Assembly (NCBI RefSeq): GCF_030817655.1
Contig: NZ_JAUSZM010000003.1
Coordinates: 9,548,001 to 9,612,000 of the forward strand
Direction: 5' to 3'
Length of the DNA: 64,000 nucleotides
From: Streptomyces sp. V4I2
GTDB lineage: Bacteria > Actinomycetota > Actinomycetes > Streptomycetales > Streptomycetaceae
Part shown: positions 33,034 to 40,375 of the stretch, piece by piece
How the letters are laid out: every line of letters starts with the position of its first letter
Numbering within the stretch: the stretch's first letter is position 1
Notes under the pieces: generated by a model
Seen by the model: only the letters and a program-made list of their open reading frames with translations
What the model was told of the DNA's origin: nothing
The model's database searches: none
Made by a program: the position numbers and the translations under genes

Positions 33034-34101
33034 GTGCGCTACACGCTCCTCGGCAGGACCGGCGTCCGGATCTCCCGGCTGGCGCTGGGCACCATGACCT
33101 TCGGCGACGACTGGAAACTCCCCGAGGCGACGCGCGCGCAGCTCTTCGACCAGTACGCCGAGGCCGGCGGCAACTACCTCGACACCGCCAACGAGTACGG
33201 CGACGGCTCGGCGGAGACGACGCTCGGCAAGCTGCTCGCGGGGCGCCGCGACGAGTTCGTCCTCAGTACCAAGTACACGATGCAGATGCTGCCCGGCGAC
33301 CTCAACTCCGCGGGCAACCACCGCAAGAACCTGGTGCGTTCGCTGGAGGCGAGCCTGCGTCGGCTCGGCACGGACCATGTGGACATGCTGTGGGTGCACG
33401 CCCGCGACACCCTCACCCCGGTGCCCGAGGTGATGCGCGCGCTGGACGACCAGGTGCGCGCGGGCAAGGTGCTCTACGTCGGTGTGTCCGACTGGCCCGC
33501 GTGGGAGGTGGCCCAGGCCAACACCCTGGCCGAGCTGCGCGACTGGTCGCCCTTCGCGGGACTCCAGATCAGGTACAACCTGCTGGAGCGCACCGTCGAG
33601 CGTGAACTCCTCCCGATGGCGCACGCCTTCGACCTGCCGGTGTTCGCCTGGGGCCCGCTGGCCGACGGGCGGCTCACCGGCAAGTACCTGCGGTCCGAGG
33701 AGGGGCGGCTGGACCACGTGGCCTGGGGGCAGGGCGGTACCGGTCCCGGCGACGACGTCGTCGAGGAGACCGTCCGCGTCGCCGAGGCCGCCGGCCGCAG
33801 CCCCGCCCAGGTGGCGCTGGCCTGGCTGCTGTCCCGGCCCGGGAACGTGGTGCCGATCCTCGGCGCCACGAAGCCCGAGCAGCTCGCCGACAACCTGGGG
33901 GCCACCGAGGCGCTGCTGGAGGACGAGTGGCTGGCGGGCCTGGACCGGGTCAGCCGGGTGGAGCCGGGCTTCCCGCACGACTTCCTGCGCTTCCCGGCGA
34001 TGCGGGACGCCATCTACAGCGACGGCTGGCAGCAGGTCGAGGACCGGCGGACGACCGTACGGCGGGTGCCGGCCGACGACCAGTACGGGGCCGCCCGATA
34101 A
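33034..34101 (+). CDS. Aldo/keto reductase
   Basis: 355 aa, GTG start, 5 bp after the previous gene. TIM-barrel AKR with the catalytic tetrad visible: Asp (YLDTANEYG), Tyr in the same motif, Lys (STKYT) and His (LWVHARD). C-terminal NADPH-binding elements include PILGATKPEQLADNLGA. Similar in layout to YajO/YeaE-type and polyketide tailoring AKRs. It may reduce a side-chain ketone for pyran-ring formation. The substrate is inference. Confidence 0.87.
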   Translation: MRYTLLGRTGVRISRLALGTMTFGDDWKLPEATRAQLFDQYAEAGGNYLDTANEYGDGSAETTLGKLLAGRRDEFVLSTKYTMQMLPGDLNSAGNHRKNLVRSLEASLRRLGTDHVDMLWVHARDTLTPVPEVMRALDDQVRAGKVLYVGVSDWPAWEVAQANTLAELRDWSPFAGLQIRYNLLERTVERELLPMAHAFDLPVFAWGPLADGRLTGKYLRSEEGRLDHVAWGQGGTGPGDDVVEETVRVAEAAGRSPAQVALAWLLSRPGNVVPILGATKPEQLADNLGATEALLEDEWLAGLDRVSRVEPGFPHDFLRFPAMRDAIYSDGWQQVEDRRTTVRRVPADDQYGAAR

Positions 34102-34142
34102 GCCGGACCCGAAGGGAACACGCGGAATCACGCGGGATCACA

Positions 34143-34189
34143 CGCCAGTGCGGCGGAGGGGGCAACCGGCCCCCTCCGCCGCACTGGCG
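34143..34189. terminator. Strong bidirectional stem-loop terminator
   Basis: A perfect 20-bp stem (34143-34162 with 34170-34189; arm begins CGCCAGTGCGGCGGA) that extends by one more pair to leave a 5-nt loop. It lies between the convergent AKR and PPOX genes. Confidence 0.85.
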
Positions 34190-34215
34190 CGTCACCGCGT
34201 CGGCCCCCGAGGGAG

Positions 34216-34674
34216 CTACGACTCCTTCACGTTCACGGTCTCCGACAGATTCACCTTGGCGACGATCTGTTCCACCTTCACCCGGACCACCACGCCGTTG
34301 GGAATGGTGAACCGCTCGGAGAACTCCTCCTCGCGCCGCTTGCCGTGGTACCGGCCACCGATCCGGGCGGTCCAGGTGCGCAGCTCGTCGATGTCCTCGC
34401 TGAGCGTCGCCCGCCCGCGCACCAGCACGAACGAGAACGGCGGACGCTCGTCGTCCCACAACATCGCGATCCTGCCGTCCCGTTGCAGGGAGCGGCCCTT
34501 CACGCTGTCCTTCTGGCAGGTGTAGATGATGTCGTCGCCGTCCATGATCACTCCGACCGGGACGACATGGGGGCTGCCGTCCTTGCGGACCACCGAGGCC
34601 TTCGCGGTCCTGGGCGGATCGGCCATGATGAACTCCCGCCACCAGCCGTCGGGCGCGTCCACGTAACTGGGCAT
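34216..34674 (-). CDS. PPOX-class oxidoreductase, probably F420-dependent
   Basis: 152 aa, ATG overlapping the upstream stop (ATGA). Pyridoxamine-5'-phosphate-oxidase-like split barrel: TAKASVVRKDGSPHVVPVGVIMD, DGRIAMLWDDERPPFSFVLVRG, and RYHGKRREEEF. This is the pattern of the TIGR03618-type F420-binding PPOX group. It could reduce an enone or quinone in tailoring. Last gene of a leftward string: psuG-like, HAD, DUF6081-like, lipocalin-like, PPOX. Confidence 0.8.
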   Translation of the reverse strand: MPSYVDAPDGWWREFIMADPPRTAKASVVRKDGSPHVVPVGVIMDGDDIIYTCQKDSVKGRSLQRDGRIAMLWDDERPPFSFVLVRGRATLSEDIDELRTWTARIGGRYHGKRREEEFSERFTIPNGVVVRVKVEQIVAKVNLSETVNVKES

Positions 34675-35144
34675 CAGTCCGTCTCCTTCTCCTGCTGTGC
34701 CGCCGTGTCGTCGGAGGCTGTGTGATCGGACGCCGTGCTGCCTGAGGCCGTGTCGTCGGGCTTCGCGCGGCGCCAGGTGAGCAGGCGTTCCGGCGCGCGG
34801 CCGCCCACCGGTGTCACGGCCGTGCCGCGCAGCGTCAGCGTGTCGCCGTCGAGCGCGACGCGGCGTAGCTGTTCGGTCCCCGCCATCCGCGGGTGGGCGC
34901 TGACCAGGACCCGGTGCGTCATCCGGTCCCCGGCCAGCCGCCAGTGCCCGGAGTAGCCCATGTAGGTCTCCAGGGCCGGGGTGTCACCGGTCTTCATCAT
35001 GCTCACCGCGACATGGCCGTCCGCGGTGTAGATCAGCAGCCCGGCCGGTGCCTCGCCCAGTGGCCCCGCCGCCGTGGTCCCGTCCTCGTCCACCTCCGTG
35101 TACGAGGCCAGCCGCCACACTCCGACGACCTCTTCCGGGGTCAC
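34674..35144 (-). CDS. Lipocalin-like domain protein
   Basis: 156 aa, GTG overlapping the stop of the DUF6081-like gene by 4 nt; its own stop overlaps the PPOX start, so translation is chained. The first ~125 residues fit the Lipocalin_5-type beta barrel (VVGVWRLASYTEVDEDG, GLLIYTADGHVAVSMM, YMGYSGHWRLAGDRMTHRV). The last ~30 residues are a Thr/Ala/Ser/Asp repeat tail (TASG, TASD, TASDD). Such proteins occur in polyketide clusters as small cyclase-like or binding proteins. Confidence 0.75.
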   Translation of the reverse strand: MTPEEVVGVWRLASYTEVDEDGTTAAGPLGEAPAGLLIYTADGHVAVSMMKTGDTPALETYMGYSGHWRLAGDRMTHRVLVSAHPRMAGTEQLRRVALDGDTLTLRGTAVTPVGGRAPERLLTWRRAKPDDTASGSTASDHTASDDTAAQQEKETD

Positions 35145-36220
35145 CGCGAGCGCCTGCTGGTGACGCGGTAGGAACCGAGCCGGACGGCCGCGCCCTGTCC
35201 GAAGAGCCGCCCGGCGTCGGTGCTGTCCTCGTCGGCGAAGGTCTGCTCCTGCGGCGCGCCGACCGAGGGCCGGTAGTACGTGGTGTGCTTGCGCCCGGAC
35301 AGCCGTACCAGGCCCTTGTCCGTGGGCCAGGACGCGTCCAGCAGGGTCAGCAGCCCCAGCCCGGCGTTGAGCTGCCTCGGCCTGACCAGCGTCTCCTCGC
35401 CGCCCTCGTCCAGGGTGGCGGTGGACCGGTCGAGACGGTGGCCGATGCGGTCCACCCGGAACTGCTCCCGGCCGTCGACGATCCAGCGCACCACCCCGGC
35501 GGCGCGGTCGTAGGCGATGCCGAAGTCGTGGCTGTCGCCGGGCTGCCGGGTGGCCAGCGGCACGGTGTGCGCGAACGAGGCGTAGTTGCCCAGCTGGCCG
35601 CGGAGGAAGGTGGGGCGCCCGTACCAGGCGTAGATCCGCTTGTTGGTGACCACGAAGTCGAAGGAGACGGAGGTCTCCGGGTCGGTGGTCAGCATCATCG
35701 CGGAGGCCAGCCGCAGATCGTCGTCCGGATCCTGCACCGCGTCCCCGAAGGGGTGGCCCGCGGTGCCGTACGTCCGGCCGGAGAGCCGTGTCTCGAAGAG
35801 GAGTTCGTAGCCGTCGTGGGCGTCGAAACCGGGGTGGCCGCTTGTCGCGGTGTGACTGGTGTACGCGATGAACTTGGCGTGGTCCCCTGAGCCCGGCATG
35901 CCGACCGGGTTCTCGGCGGGGATGGTCTGCGTGAACGCCGGCTCGCCGGTCACGGGGTGGCTGCCGCGGGCCCGCACGGACAGCTCGCCCCGGCGGGTGG
36001 TGACGATGCCGTCGTCGGCCCGGTAGGGGCCGCCGGCCACGTGGAACCACCGGGCGTCCTCGCCCTCGGTGCGGAAACCGTCGGCGAAGTCGTCCCAGAC
36101 CAGCCGGTAGCCGCGGCTGCCCGGTTTGGCGGTGGAGGTCCCCGCCGTCGTCATGACGGTGCCGAGTGCGGCGACGGCGAGCAGCAGGCCGTGCCGGGAG
36201 ACGAACGTTCTGCGCGGCAT
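35141..36220 (-). CDS. Secreted DUF6081-like protein A (polyketide-cluster associated)
   Basis: 359 aa from the ATG at 36220 with AAAGGAG upstream. N-terminal signal (PRRTFVSRHGLLLAVAAL, with an RR pair that may route it to Tat). The mature part is beta-rich and homologous along its whole length to the protein at 38066-39139: shared FRTxxE, FGxxVxDP, DxRLAS, YASxxxxxP, WxVDGRxxxxxDxIG, G(M/L)GLLxxLDA-type blocks and a terminal GQG. I believe this is the DUF6081 family. The fold suggests a concanavalin-like sandwich. Activity is unknown, but two such proteins flank the ribosylation genes. Confidence 0.7.
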   Translation of the reverse strand: MPRRTFVSRHGLLLAVAALGTVMTTAGTSTAKPGSRGYRLVWDDFADGFRTEGEDARWFHVAGGPYRADDGIVTTRRGELSVRARGSHPVTGEPAFTQTIPAENPVGMPGSGDHAKFIAYTSHTATSGHPGFDAHDGYELLFETRLSGRTYGTAGHPFGDAVQDPDDDLRLASAMMLTTDPETSVSFDFVVTNKRIYAWYGRPTFLRGQLGNYASFAHTVPLATRQPGDSHDFGIAYDRAAGVVRWIVDGREQFRVDRIGHRLDRSTATLDEGGEETLVRPRQLNAGLGLLTLLDASWPTDKGLVRLSGRKHTTYYRPSVGAPQEQTFADEDSTDAGRLFGQGAAVRLGSYRVTSRRSR

Positions 36221-36291
36221 CGGAGCCGCTCCTTTCCTCGGGGTGTCCAGCGCTGCGCGAGGGCGCGCGGTGCGGGGTGTGCGTGGCGTGT

Positions 36292-36975
36292 TCACCGGTG
36301 TCCCTCCAGTACGGCGGTGACCGCCGCCGGGAAGGAGTCCACGACGGCGTCCGCCCCCGCCTGCTTCAGTTCGTCCGGCCCGGACACGCCGTACGAGACG
36401 CCGATCACCGTCATTCCGCCGCCCCGCCCCATCTCGGCGTCGGGCACCCCGTCACCGATCACCAGGCACTGTTCGGGAGGGAGCCCGAGCTCCCGGGCGA
36501 CATACAGGGCCATGTCGGGATGCGGCTTGCCGCGCTCCACGCTGTCGTCGCCCGCGATGACCGTCAGCCGGTCGTCCAGCCCGGTGAGTTCCGCGATGGC
36601 GCGCGCGGCCTTCTCGACCTTCGAGGTCGCCATGGCCAGCCGGAAACCGGCCGCGGACAGCCGGTCGAGCCCTTCGAGGACGCCGGGAAAGAGCAGCTCG
36701 GGACCGGCCGCACGGACGTGGGCCCCGAACCGCCGCCCGTACTCCTCGGTCGCCTCGGCGACCCGGGGGTCCTCCGCATGAAGGCCCATCAGCCCGGCGA
36801 GAGAGGCCGGCAGCGGCCGCCCGACCGTGGCGAGGATCGCCTCCCGGGACACCGCCGTGCCCATCGTCGCCAGGACCTCGGCGGTGATGGTGGCGATGGC
36901 CGCGGGGGTGTCGGCGAGCGTGCCGTCGAGGTCGAGGATCACGCCACGGACCGCCGCGGTGGGGGCGCCGGTCAC
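36292..36975 (-). CDS. HAD-superfamily phosphatase (AlnB-like)
   Basis: 227 aa, GTG overlapping the psuG-like stop by 4 nt. HAD motifs: DLDGTLAD (nucleophile Asp15, acid Asp17), TSK (motif II), GKPHPD with Lys (motif III) and IGDGVPDAEMGRGGG (motif IV), with a helical cap between I and II. The tight coupling to a PsuG homologue mirrors alnA/alnB in alnumycin biosynthesis, where the HAD enzyme removes the 5-phosphate after ribose 5-phosphate has been C-linked to the aglycone. It is also phosphoglycolate-phosphatase-like, so housekeeping use cannot be excluded by motif alone. Confidence 0.82.
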   Translation of the reverse strand: MTGAPTAAVRGVILDLDGTLADTPAAIATITAEVLATMGTAVSREAILATVGRPLPASLAGLMGLHAEDPRVAEATEEYGRRFGAHVRAAGPELLFPGVLEGLDRLSAAGFRLAMATSKVEKAARAIAELTGLDDRLTVIAGDDSVERGKPHPDMALYVARELGLPPEQCLVIGDGVPDAEMGRGGGMTVIGVSYGVSGPDELKQAGADAVVDSFPAAVTAVLEGHR

Positions 36976-37892
36976 CGCTCGGCCTGCACGGCGCTCAGGG
37001 CGGCGGAGAACTCTCCCGCGACCCGGGCGGTGCTGAGCAGCAGCGAGCGACCGGCCTTGGGCAGCATGCCGCCGGAGGCCCGGGCGAGCGCCTTCATCAG
37101 ATACGGGCTGACCGCGTTGCCCACGATGCCGTCCTCGTCGCACTGCGCGAGGGCCTCGGTGATGGCCGCCTCGACGATCGCCTCGTCCACGGCGTCCTGC
37201 TCGTCGATGGGACTGGTGAGCAGCACCGTGCCGGCTCCGTTGACCTGCCAGTGCGCCTCGGCGGCGCGCGCGGCGACGTGCAGATCGTCCATGCGGGTCA
37301 CGGGCACATCGGCCTCGCGCACCACGAAGGCCGGGAGCTTGTCCGTGCGGTACCCGAACACGGGGATGCCGGCCGTCTCCAGGTACTCGGCGGTCAGCCG
37401 ATGGTCCAGGATGCTCTTCGCGCCGCCGCAGACCACGGTCATCCTGGTCCGGCGGAACTGGAGCAGGTCGGGGGAGATGTCGAGGGTGTCCTGGCCCCGG
37501 CGGTGCACACCGCCGATGCCCGCCGTGGTGAAGACCTCGATGCCGGCCCGCTCGGCGATCACGATGGTGCCGGCCACCGTCGTCGCCCCGAGGCCGCCGC
37601 CCGCCAGCGCGCCGCCGATGTCCCGCGCGCTGATCTTGGGAATGCCCTTGGTGGTGGCGAAGCGTTCGATGAGGGAGTCCGTCAGACCGACGACGAGTTT
37701 CCCGCCGGCGATCGCGATGGTGGCGGGTACCGCCCCGGCGCCCCGTACTGCCTTCTCGATCAGCGAGGCGGTCTCGGACGAGGGATCGGTGGTGATGAGC
37801 GAGGACTCCAGCGCCACCACCGGACGTCGTTCCGCGAGCGCGGTGGCGATCTCCTCGCTGACCTCTAGCAGCGGATCGGGCTGTCGTTCCAT
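36972..37892 (-). CDS. Pseudouridine-5'-phosphate glycosidase homologue (AlnA-like C-glycosynthase)
   Basis: 306 aa from the ATG at 37892. Whole-length match to PsuG: catalytic Glu29 (VALESS), Lys86 (PKISARD), His130 and Asp138 (GIGGVHRR, TLDIS), and Schiff-base Lys159 (CGGAKSILD). PsuG cleaves or forms the C-C bond between ribose 5-phosphate and uracil. Two substrate-pocket features differ: the HGMP that follows the Glu in E. coli PsuG is TTDP here, and the C-terminal Asn-Asn-Ala is replaced by Ser-Thr-Ala. No pseudouridine kinase is nearby. Placement in a type II PKS cluster with a coupled HAD gene points to C-ribosylation of a polyketide, as by AlnA. Confidence 0.85.
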   Translation of the reverse strand: MERQPDPLLEVSEEIATALAERRPVVALESSLITTDPSSETASLIEKAVRGAGAVPATIAIAGGKLVVGLTDSLIERFATTKGIPKISARDIGGALAGGGLGATTVAGTIVIAERAGIEVFTTAGIGGVHRRGQDTLDISPDLLQFRRTRMTVVCGGAKSILDHRLTAEYLETAGIPVFGYRTDKLPAFVVREADVPVTRMDDLHVAARAAEAHWQVNGAGTVLLTSPIDEQDAVDEAIVEAAITEALAQCDEDGIVGNAVSPYLMKALARASGGMLPKAGRSLLLSTARVAGEFSAALSAVQAER

Positions 37893-37963
37893 GTCCGGGG
37901 TGTCCTTCCTGAGGTGCGGGAACTGACTCGCGGTCACCATCCCCGCCCCCGCTGGAGCCCCGG

Positions 37964-37981
37964 TCGAGCAGTTGTCGAAGC
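37964..37981 (+). promoter_or_regulatory. Candidate SARP box between the psuG-like and DUF6081-like B genes
   Basis: TCGAGCA (37964) and TCGAAGC (37975) are 11 bp apart in the divergent promoter region, about 70 bp from the psuG-like start and about 85 bp from the DUF6081-like B start. The second heptad is degenerate, so support is weaker than for the other three sites. Confidence 0.4.
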
Positions 37982-38065
37982 TCGTGCCGCAGTGGTCCTC
38001 AAGAGAAACTCCGGTGCCTTCCGGCACGGTCGGGGAACCGGAAACCGCCGAAACAGGGGGTAGTT

Positions 38066-39139
38066 GTGGCAAGGGGAACGATGAGGCACAAGGTCGCGTA
38101 CGCAGTGGTGGCCGCAGCGGCCGTGGTGGCGCTTCTGCCGGCCACCGCGCAGTCCGCTCAGACGGAACCGCAGGCAGGGTCCGGCGGCGGCACGGTCCTG
38201 TTCCAGGACGGGTACGACACCGGGTTCAGAACCGGCGAGGACGGCAACTGGCTGCTCCAGGGCGATGCGGAGTGGCCGACCGGGGACGCCGTCGTGACCA
38301 CGCCGGGCGGCGTGCTCAACGTGGTGCCCACCGGCGTCAACCCGAAGACGGGGGATCCGGCCTACGCCCGCAGCACCGGACCGGAGGGCGGTGCGGACTC
38401 CGACGACCACATCAAGTGGATCGCTTTCCCCAACCGGTTCACCGCCGAGAACGTCCCGGGTTTCGAGGTGCCGGACACCGGCTCCATCAGCTGTATGCAC
38501 AAGGTGGCGGCCCGGACCTTCGGTACCGAGAACCCGTTCGGCGCCACGGTCAAGGACCCGGCGTCCGACATCCGGCTCGCCTCGATCGCGCTGATCACCG
38601 CCGACTTCGAGTCGCGGGCGATCGCCGACTTCTCGGTGACCAACGACACCGTCTACGCCATCTACGAGCGCCTGCCGAGCGACACCGAGGACTACGCCTC
38701 GTACGGTTACGCGATCCCGATCGCCAGGACCGACCGGGGGGCGATGCACGAACTGGAGGTCCGCATAGACCAGGGCGGCAAGCGGGTGACCTGGTTCGTG
38801 GACGGCCGGCAGAAGCTCCAGACCGACAAGATCGGCACGCGTGCCTTCGACCGCAAGTACATGACGCTCGACCACGGCGGCGTCGAGGAGCCGGTGACGC
38901 TGAACCAGATCACCTGCGGCATGGGGCTGGGCAGTCTGCTGGACGGCGCCAAGCCGGGTGCCGCCGACGGCGGGGCGCTGGTGCGGCTCAAGAACAAGGA
39001 CGGCTTCTACTTCGATCCGCGGCGCGGTGAGCCGGTGGAACAGCGGTTCCTCGACGACGAGAGCCGGATCGAGAACCGGCTCTTCGGTCAGGGCTCCGAG
39101 ATGAAGATCGACTGGACCAAGGTGGTCCGCAGGCCCTGA
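38066..39139 (+). CDS. Secreted DUF6081-like protein B (paralogue of A)
   Basis: 357 aa from a GTG at 38066 (AGGGGG 5 nt upstream) or 352 aa from an ATG at 38081 (AAGGGG upstream). Sec-type signal (KVAYAVVAAAAVVALLPATAQSA). The body matches protein A: VLFQDGYDTGFRTGEDGNW, RTFGTENPFGATVKDP, DIRLASIAL, EDYASYGYAIPIA, TWFVDGRQKL and a final FGQGSEMKIDW. Exported or membrane-face action is implied for both. The pair may take part in late tailoring such as pyran or dioxane formation. Function unproven. Confidence 0.7.
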   Translation: MARGTMRHKVAYAVVAAAAVVALLPATAQSAQTEPQAGSGGGTVLFQDGYDTGFRTGEDGNWLLQGDAEWPTGDAVVTTPGGVLNVVPTGVNPKTGDPAYARSTGPEGGADSDDHIKWIAFPNRFTAENVPGFEVPDTGSISCMHKVAARTFGTENPFGATVKDPASDIRLASIALITADFESRAIADFSVTNDTVYAIYERLPSDTEDYASYGYAIPIARTDRGAMHELEVRIDQGGKRVTWFVDGRQKLQTDKIGTRAFDRKYMTLDHGGVEEPVTLNQITCGMGLGSLLDGAKPGAADGGALVRLKNKDGFYFDPRRGEPVEQRFLDDESRIENRLFGQGSEMKIDWTKVVRRP

Positions 39140-39168
39140 CCGGGCCAGGGGCACACCGGGCACGACGG

Positions 39169-39201
39169 AGCGGGGCCGTCCAGGACGAGGACGGCCCCGC
39201 T
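39169..39201. terminator. Stem-loop terminator between convergent genes
   Basis: A perfect 12-bp stem (AGCGGGGCCGTC, 39169-39180, with 39190-39201) and 9-nt loop between DUF6081-like B (+) and the SARP gene (-). Confidence 0.75.
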
Positions 39202-39211
39202 GCTGTGTGCG

Positions 39212-40027
39212 CTAGCGCAGTTCGAGGGAGAGGTCGCGCTCCACGTAGGTGCTGCGCGGCCGGCCCATGTTTCCGCCCAGGACCTGCTGGTGCAGCCGCT
39301 GTATTTTGGCGGACGGTTCGACGCCCAGTTCGCCGACGAGAGTGGAGCGCAGCTGCTGGTAGACCTCAAGGGCCCGCCAGGTGTGCCCGGAACGGCACAG
39401 GGCGATCATCAGTTGCGCGTGAAAGCTCTCGTGCAGCGGATGCTGGGCGACCAGCATCCGTAGCTCGCCGATGAGTTCGGCGTGTCTGCCGAGGCGCAGG
39501 TCGGCCTCGATCCGCAGTTCGAGCGCCCGTGCCCTGCCCTCCTCGATGCCGAGGATCTCGGTGTTCAGCACATGTCCCGTCGGCACGTCGATGAGGGCCG
39601 AGCCGTGCCACAGGGCAAGGGCCCGGCCGAGCACCTCGGCGGCCCGGCCGGCCTCGCCTGACTCCAGTGCGGCGCTGCCCTCCGCCGTGAGTCGCTGGAA
39701 GGTGCTGACATCGCTGCTGTGCACCGGTTCGGACAACTGGTATCCGCCGAACCGGGTGGACAGTACGTCCTTCGCCGTCGGGCGTCGGACGTCGGGCCGG
39801 GCGGCGCTGATCCTGCGGCGGAGTTGCAGGATGTAGGTCTGCAAGGTGGTCTGCGCACTGCGGGGTATTCGGTCACCCCAGATCTCCTCCATGAGAACCG
39901 GGACGGGCACGATCCGTCCGGCTCGCAGCGCGAGGAGTGCCAGTATCTGTCGAGGTTTGCCCGCGCTCGGCACGATCGATGTGCCGTCCAGACGGATGTC
40001 GAGCGGTCCTAATACTTCGATATCCAT
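39212..40027 (-). CDS. SARP-family pathway-specific activator
   Basis: 271 aa from the ATG at 40027 with a GGGGGG run upstream. N-terminal OmpR-type winged helix (MDIEVLGPLDIRLDG, GKPRQILALLALRAGRIV, QTTLQTYILQLRRRI) and the bacterial transcriptional activation domain (LHESFHAQLMIALCRSGHTWRALEVYQQLR). Same plan and size as ActII-ORF4/DnrI. Expected to activate polyketide promoters through 11-bp-spaced heptads, four candidates of which are listed. No regulatory C-terminal extension. Confidence 0.93.
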   Translation of the reverse strand: MDIEVLGPLDIRLDGTSIVPSAGKPRQILALLALRAGRIVPVPVLMEEIWGDRIPRSAQTTLQTYILQLRRRISAARPDVRRPTAKDVLSTRFGGYQLSEPVHSSDVSTFQRLTAEGSAALESGEAGRAAEVLGRALALWHGSALIDVPTGHVLNTEILGIEEGRARALELRIEADLRLGRHAELIGELRMLVAQHPLHESFHAQLMIALCRSGHTWRALEVYQQLRSTLVGELGVEPSAKIQRLHQQVLGGNMGRPRSTYVERDLSLELR

Positions 40028-40375
40028 ACCCAGCCCCCCTGTTGGGAATTCCAGTCGGGAGCCTCGCAGAGGATTTCGGATCGCCATAGTGAATCCACCA
40101 TGGGTGTGCCTATGAATTCCTCATACCCGGGCAGGGGTGATGGGCGCGCGGACTGTGGGGAGGGTGAAATCAAGCCAATATCCCGTGGCGCTGCCCTGCC
40201 GGCCGCCGGACCGGAGAATGTGAATTCTGGCACAGTTTAGTCGGCGTGAACAAGCGTATGTAACGTAAATTTGTCGTGCTGTAGGCCGGGATGTAAAAGC
40301 CCCGGCCCGAGGGCGGGCGCGGGGCTGTGTGCGGCGCTCTGAGCGGCTCCGGGGCGGCGGGGCGCCGCCTTCGGT
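40028..40375. other. Intergenic region upstream of the SARP gene, about 350 bp
   Basis: I see no gene. The middle (~40215-40300) is AT-rich for this genome (AATTCTGGCACAGTTTAG, then TATGTAACGTAAATTTG), as is common at regulated Streptomyces promoters, and it probably holds the SARP promoter. The right end carries the terminator of the next leftward gene. Confidence 0.5.
40294..40326 (-). terminator. Rho-independent terminator of the secreted protein gene
   Basis: Read on the - strand: AGCCCCG (40326-40320), a GC-rich interior, CGGGGCT (40304-40298), then TTTT (40297-40294). It lies 50 bp beyond the stop of the gene at 40376-40933. One of the few hairpins here with a true T tract. Confidence 0.65.

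Noticed and set aside
36292..37892. Reading the PsuG-HAD pair as ordinary pseudouridine catabolism
   Set aside because: No pseudouridine kinase or nucleoside transporter is nearby, pocket residues differ, and the genes are enclosed by polyketide tailoring genes. Not fully excluded without phylogeny.
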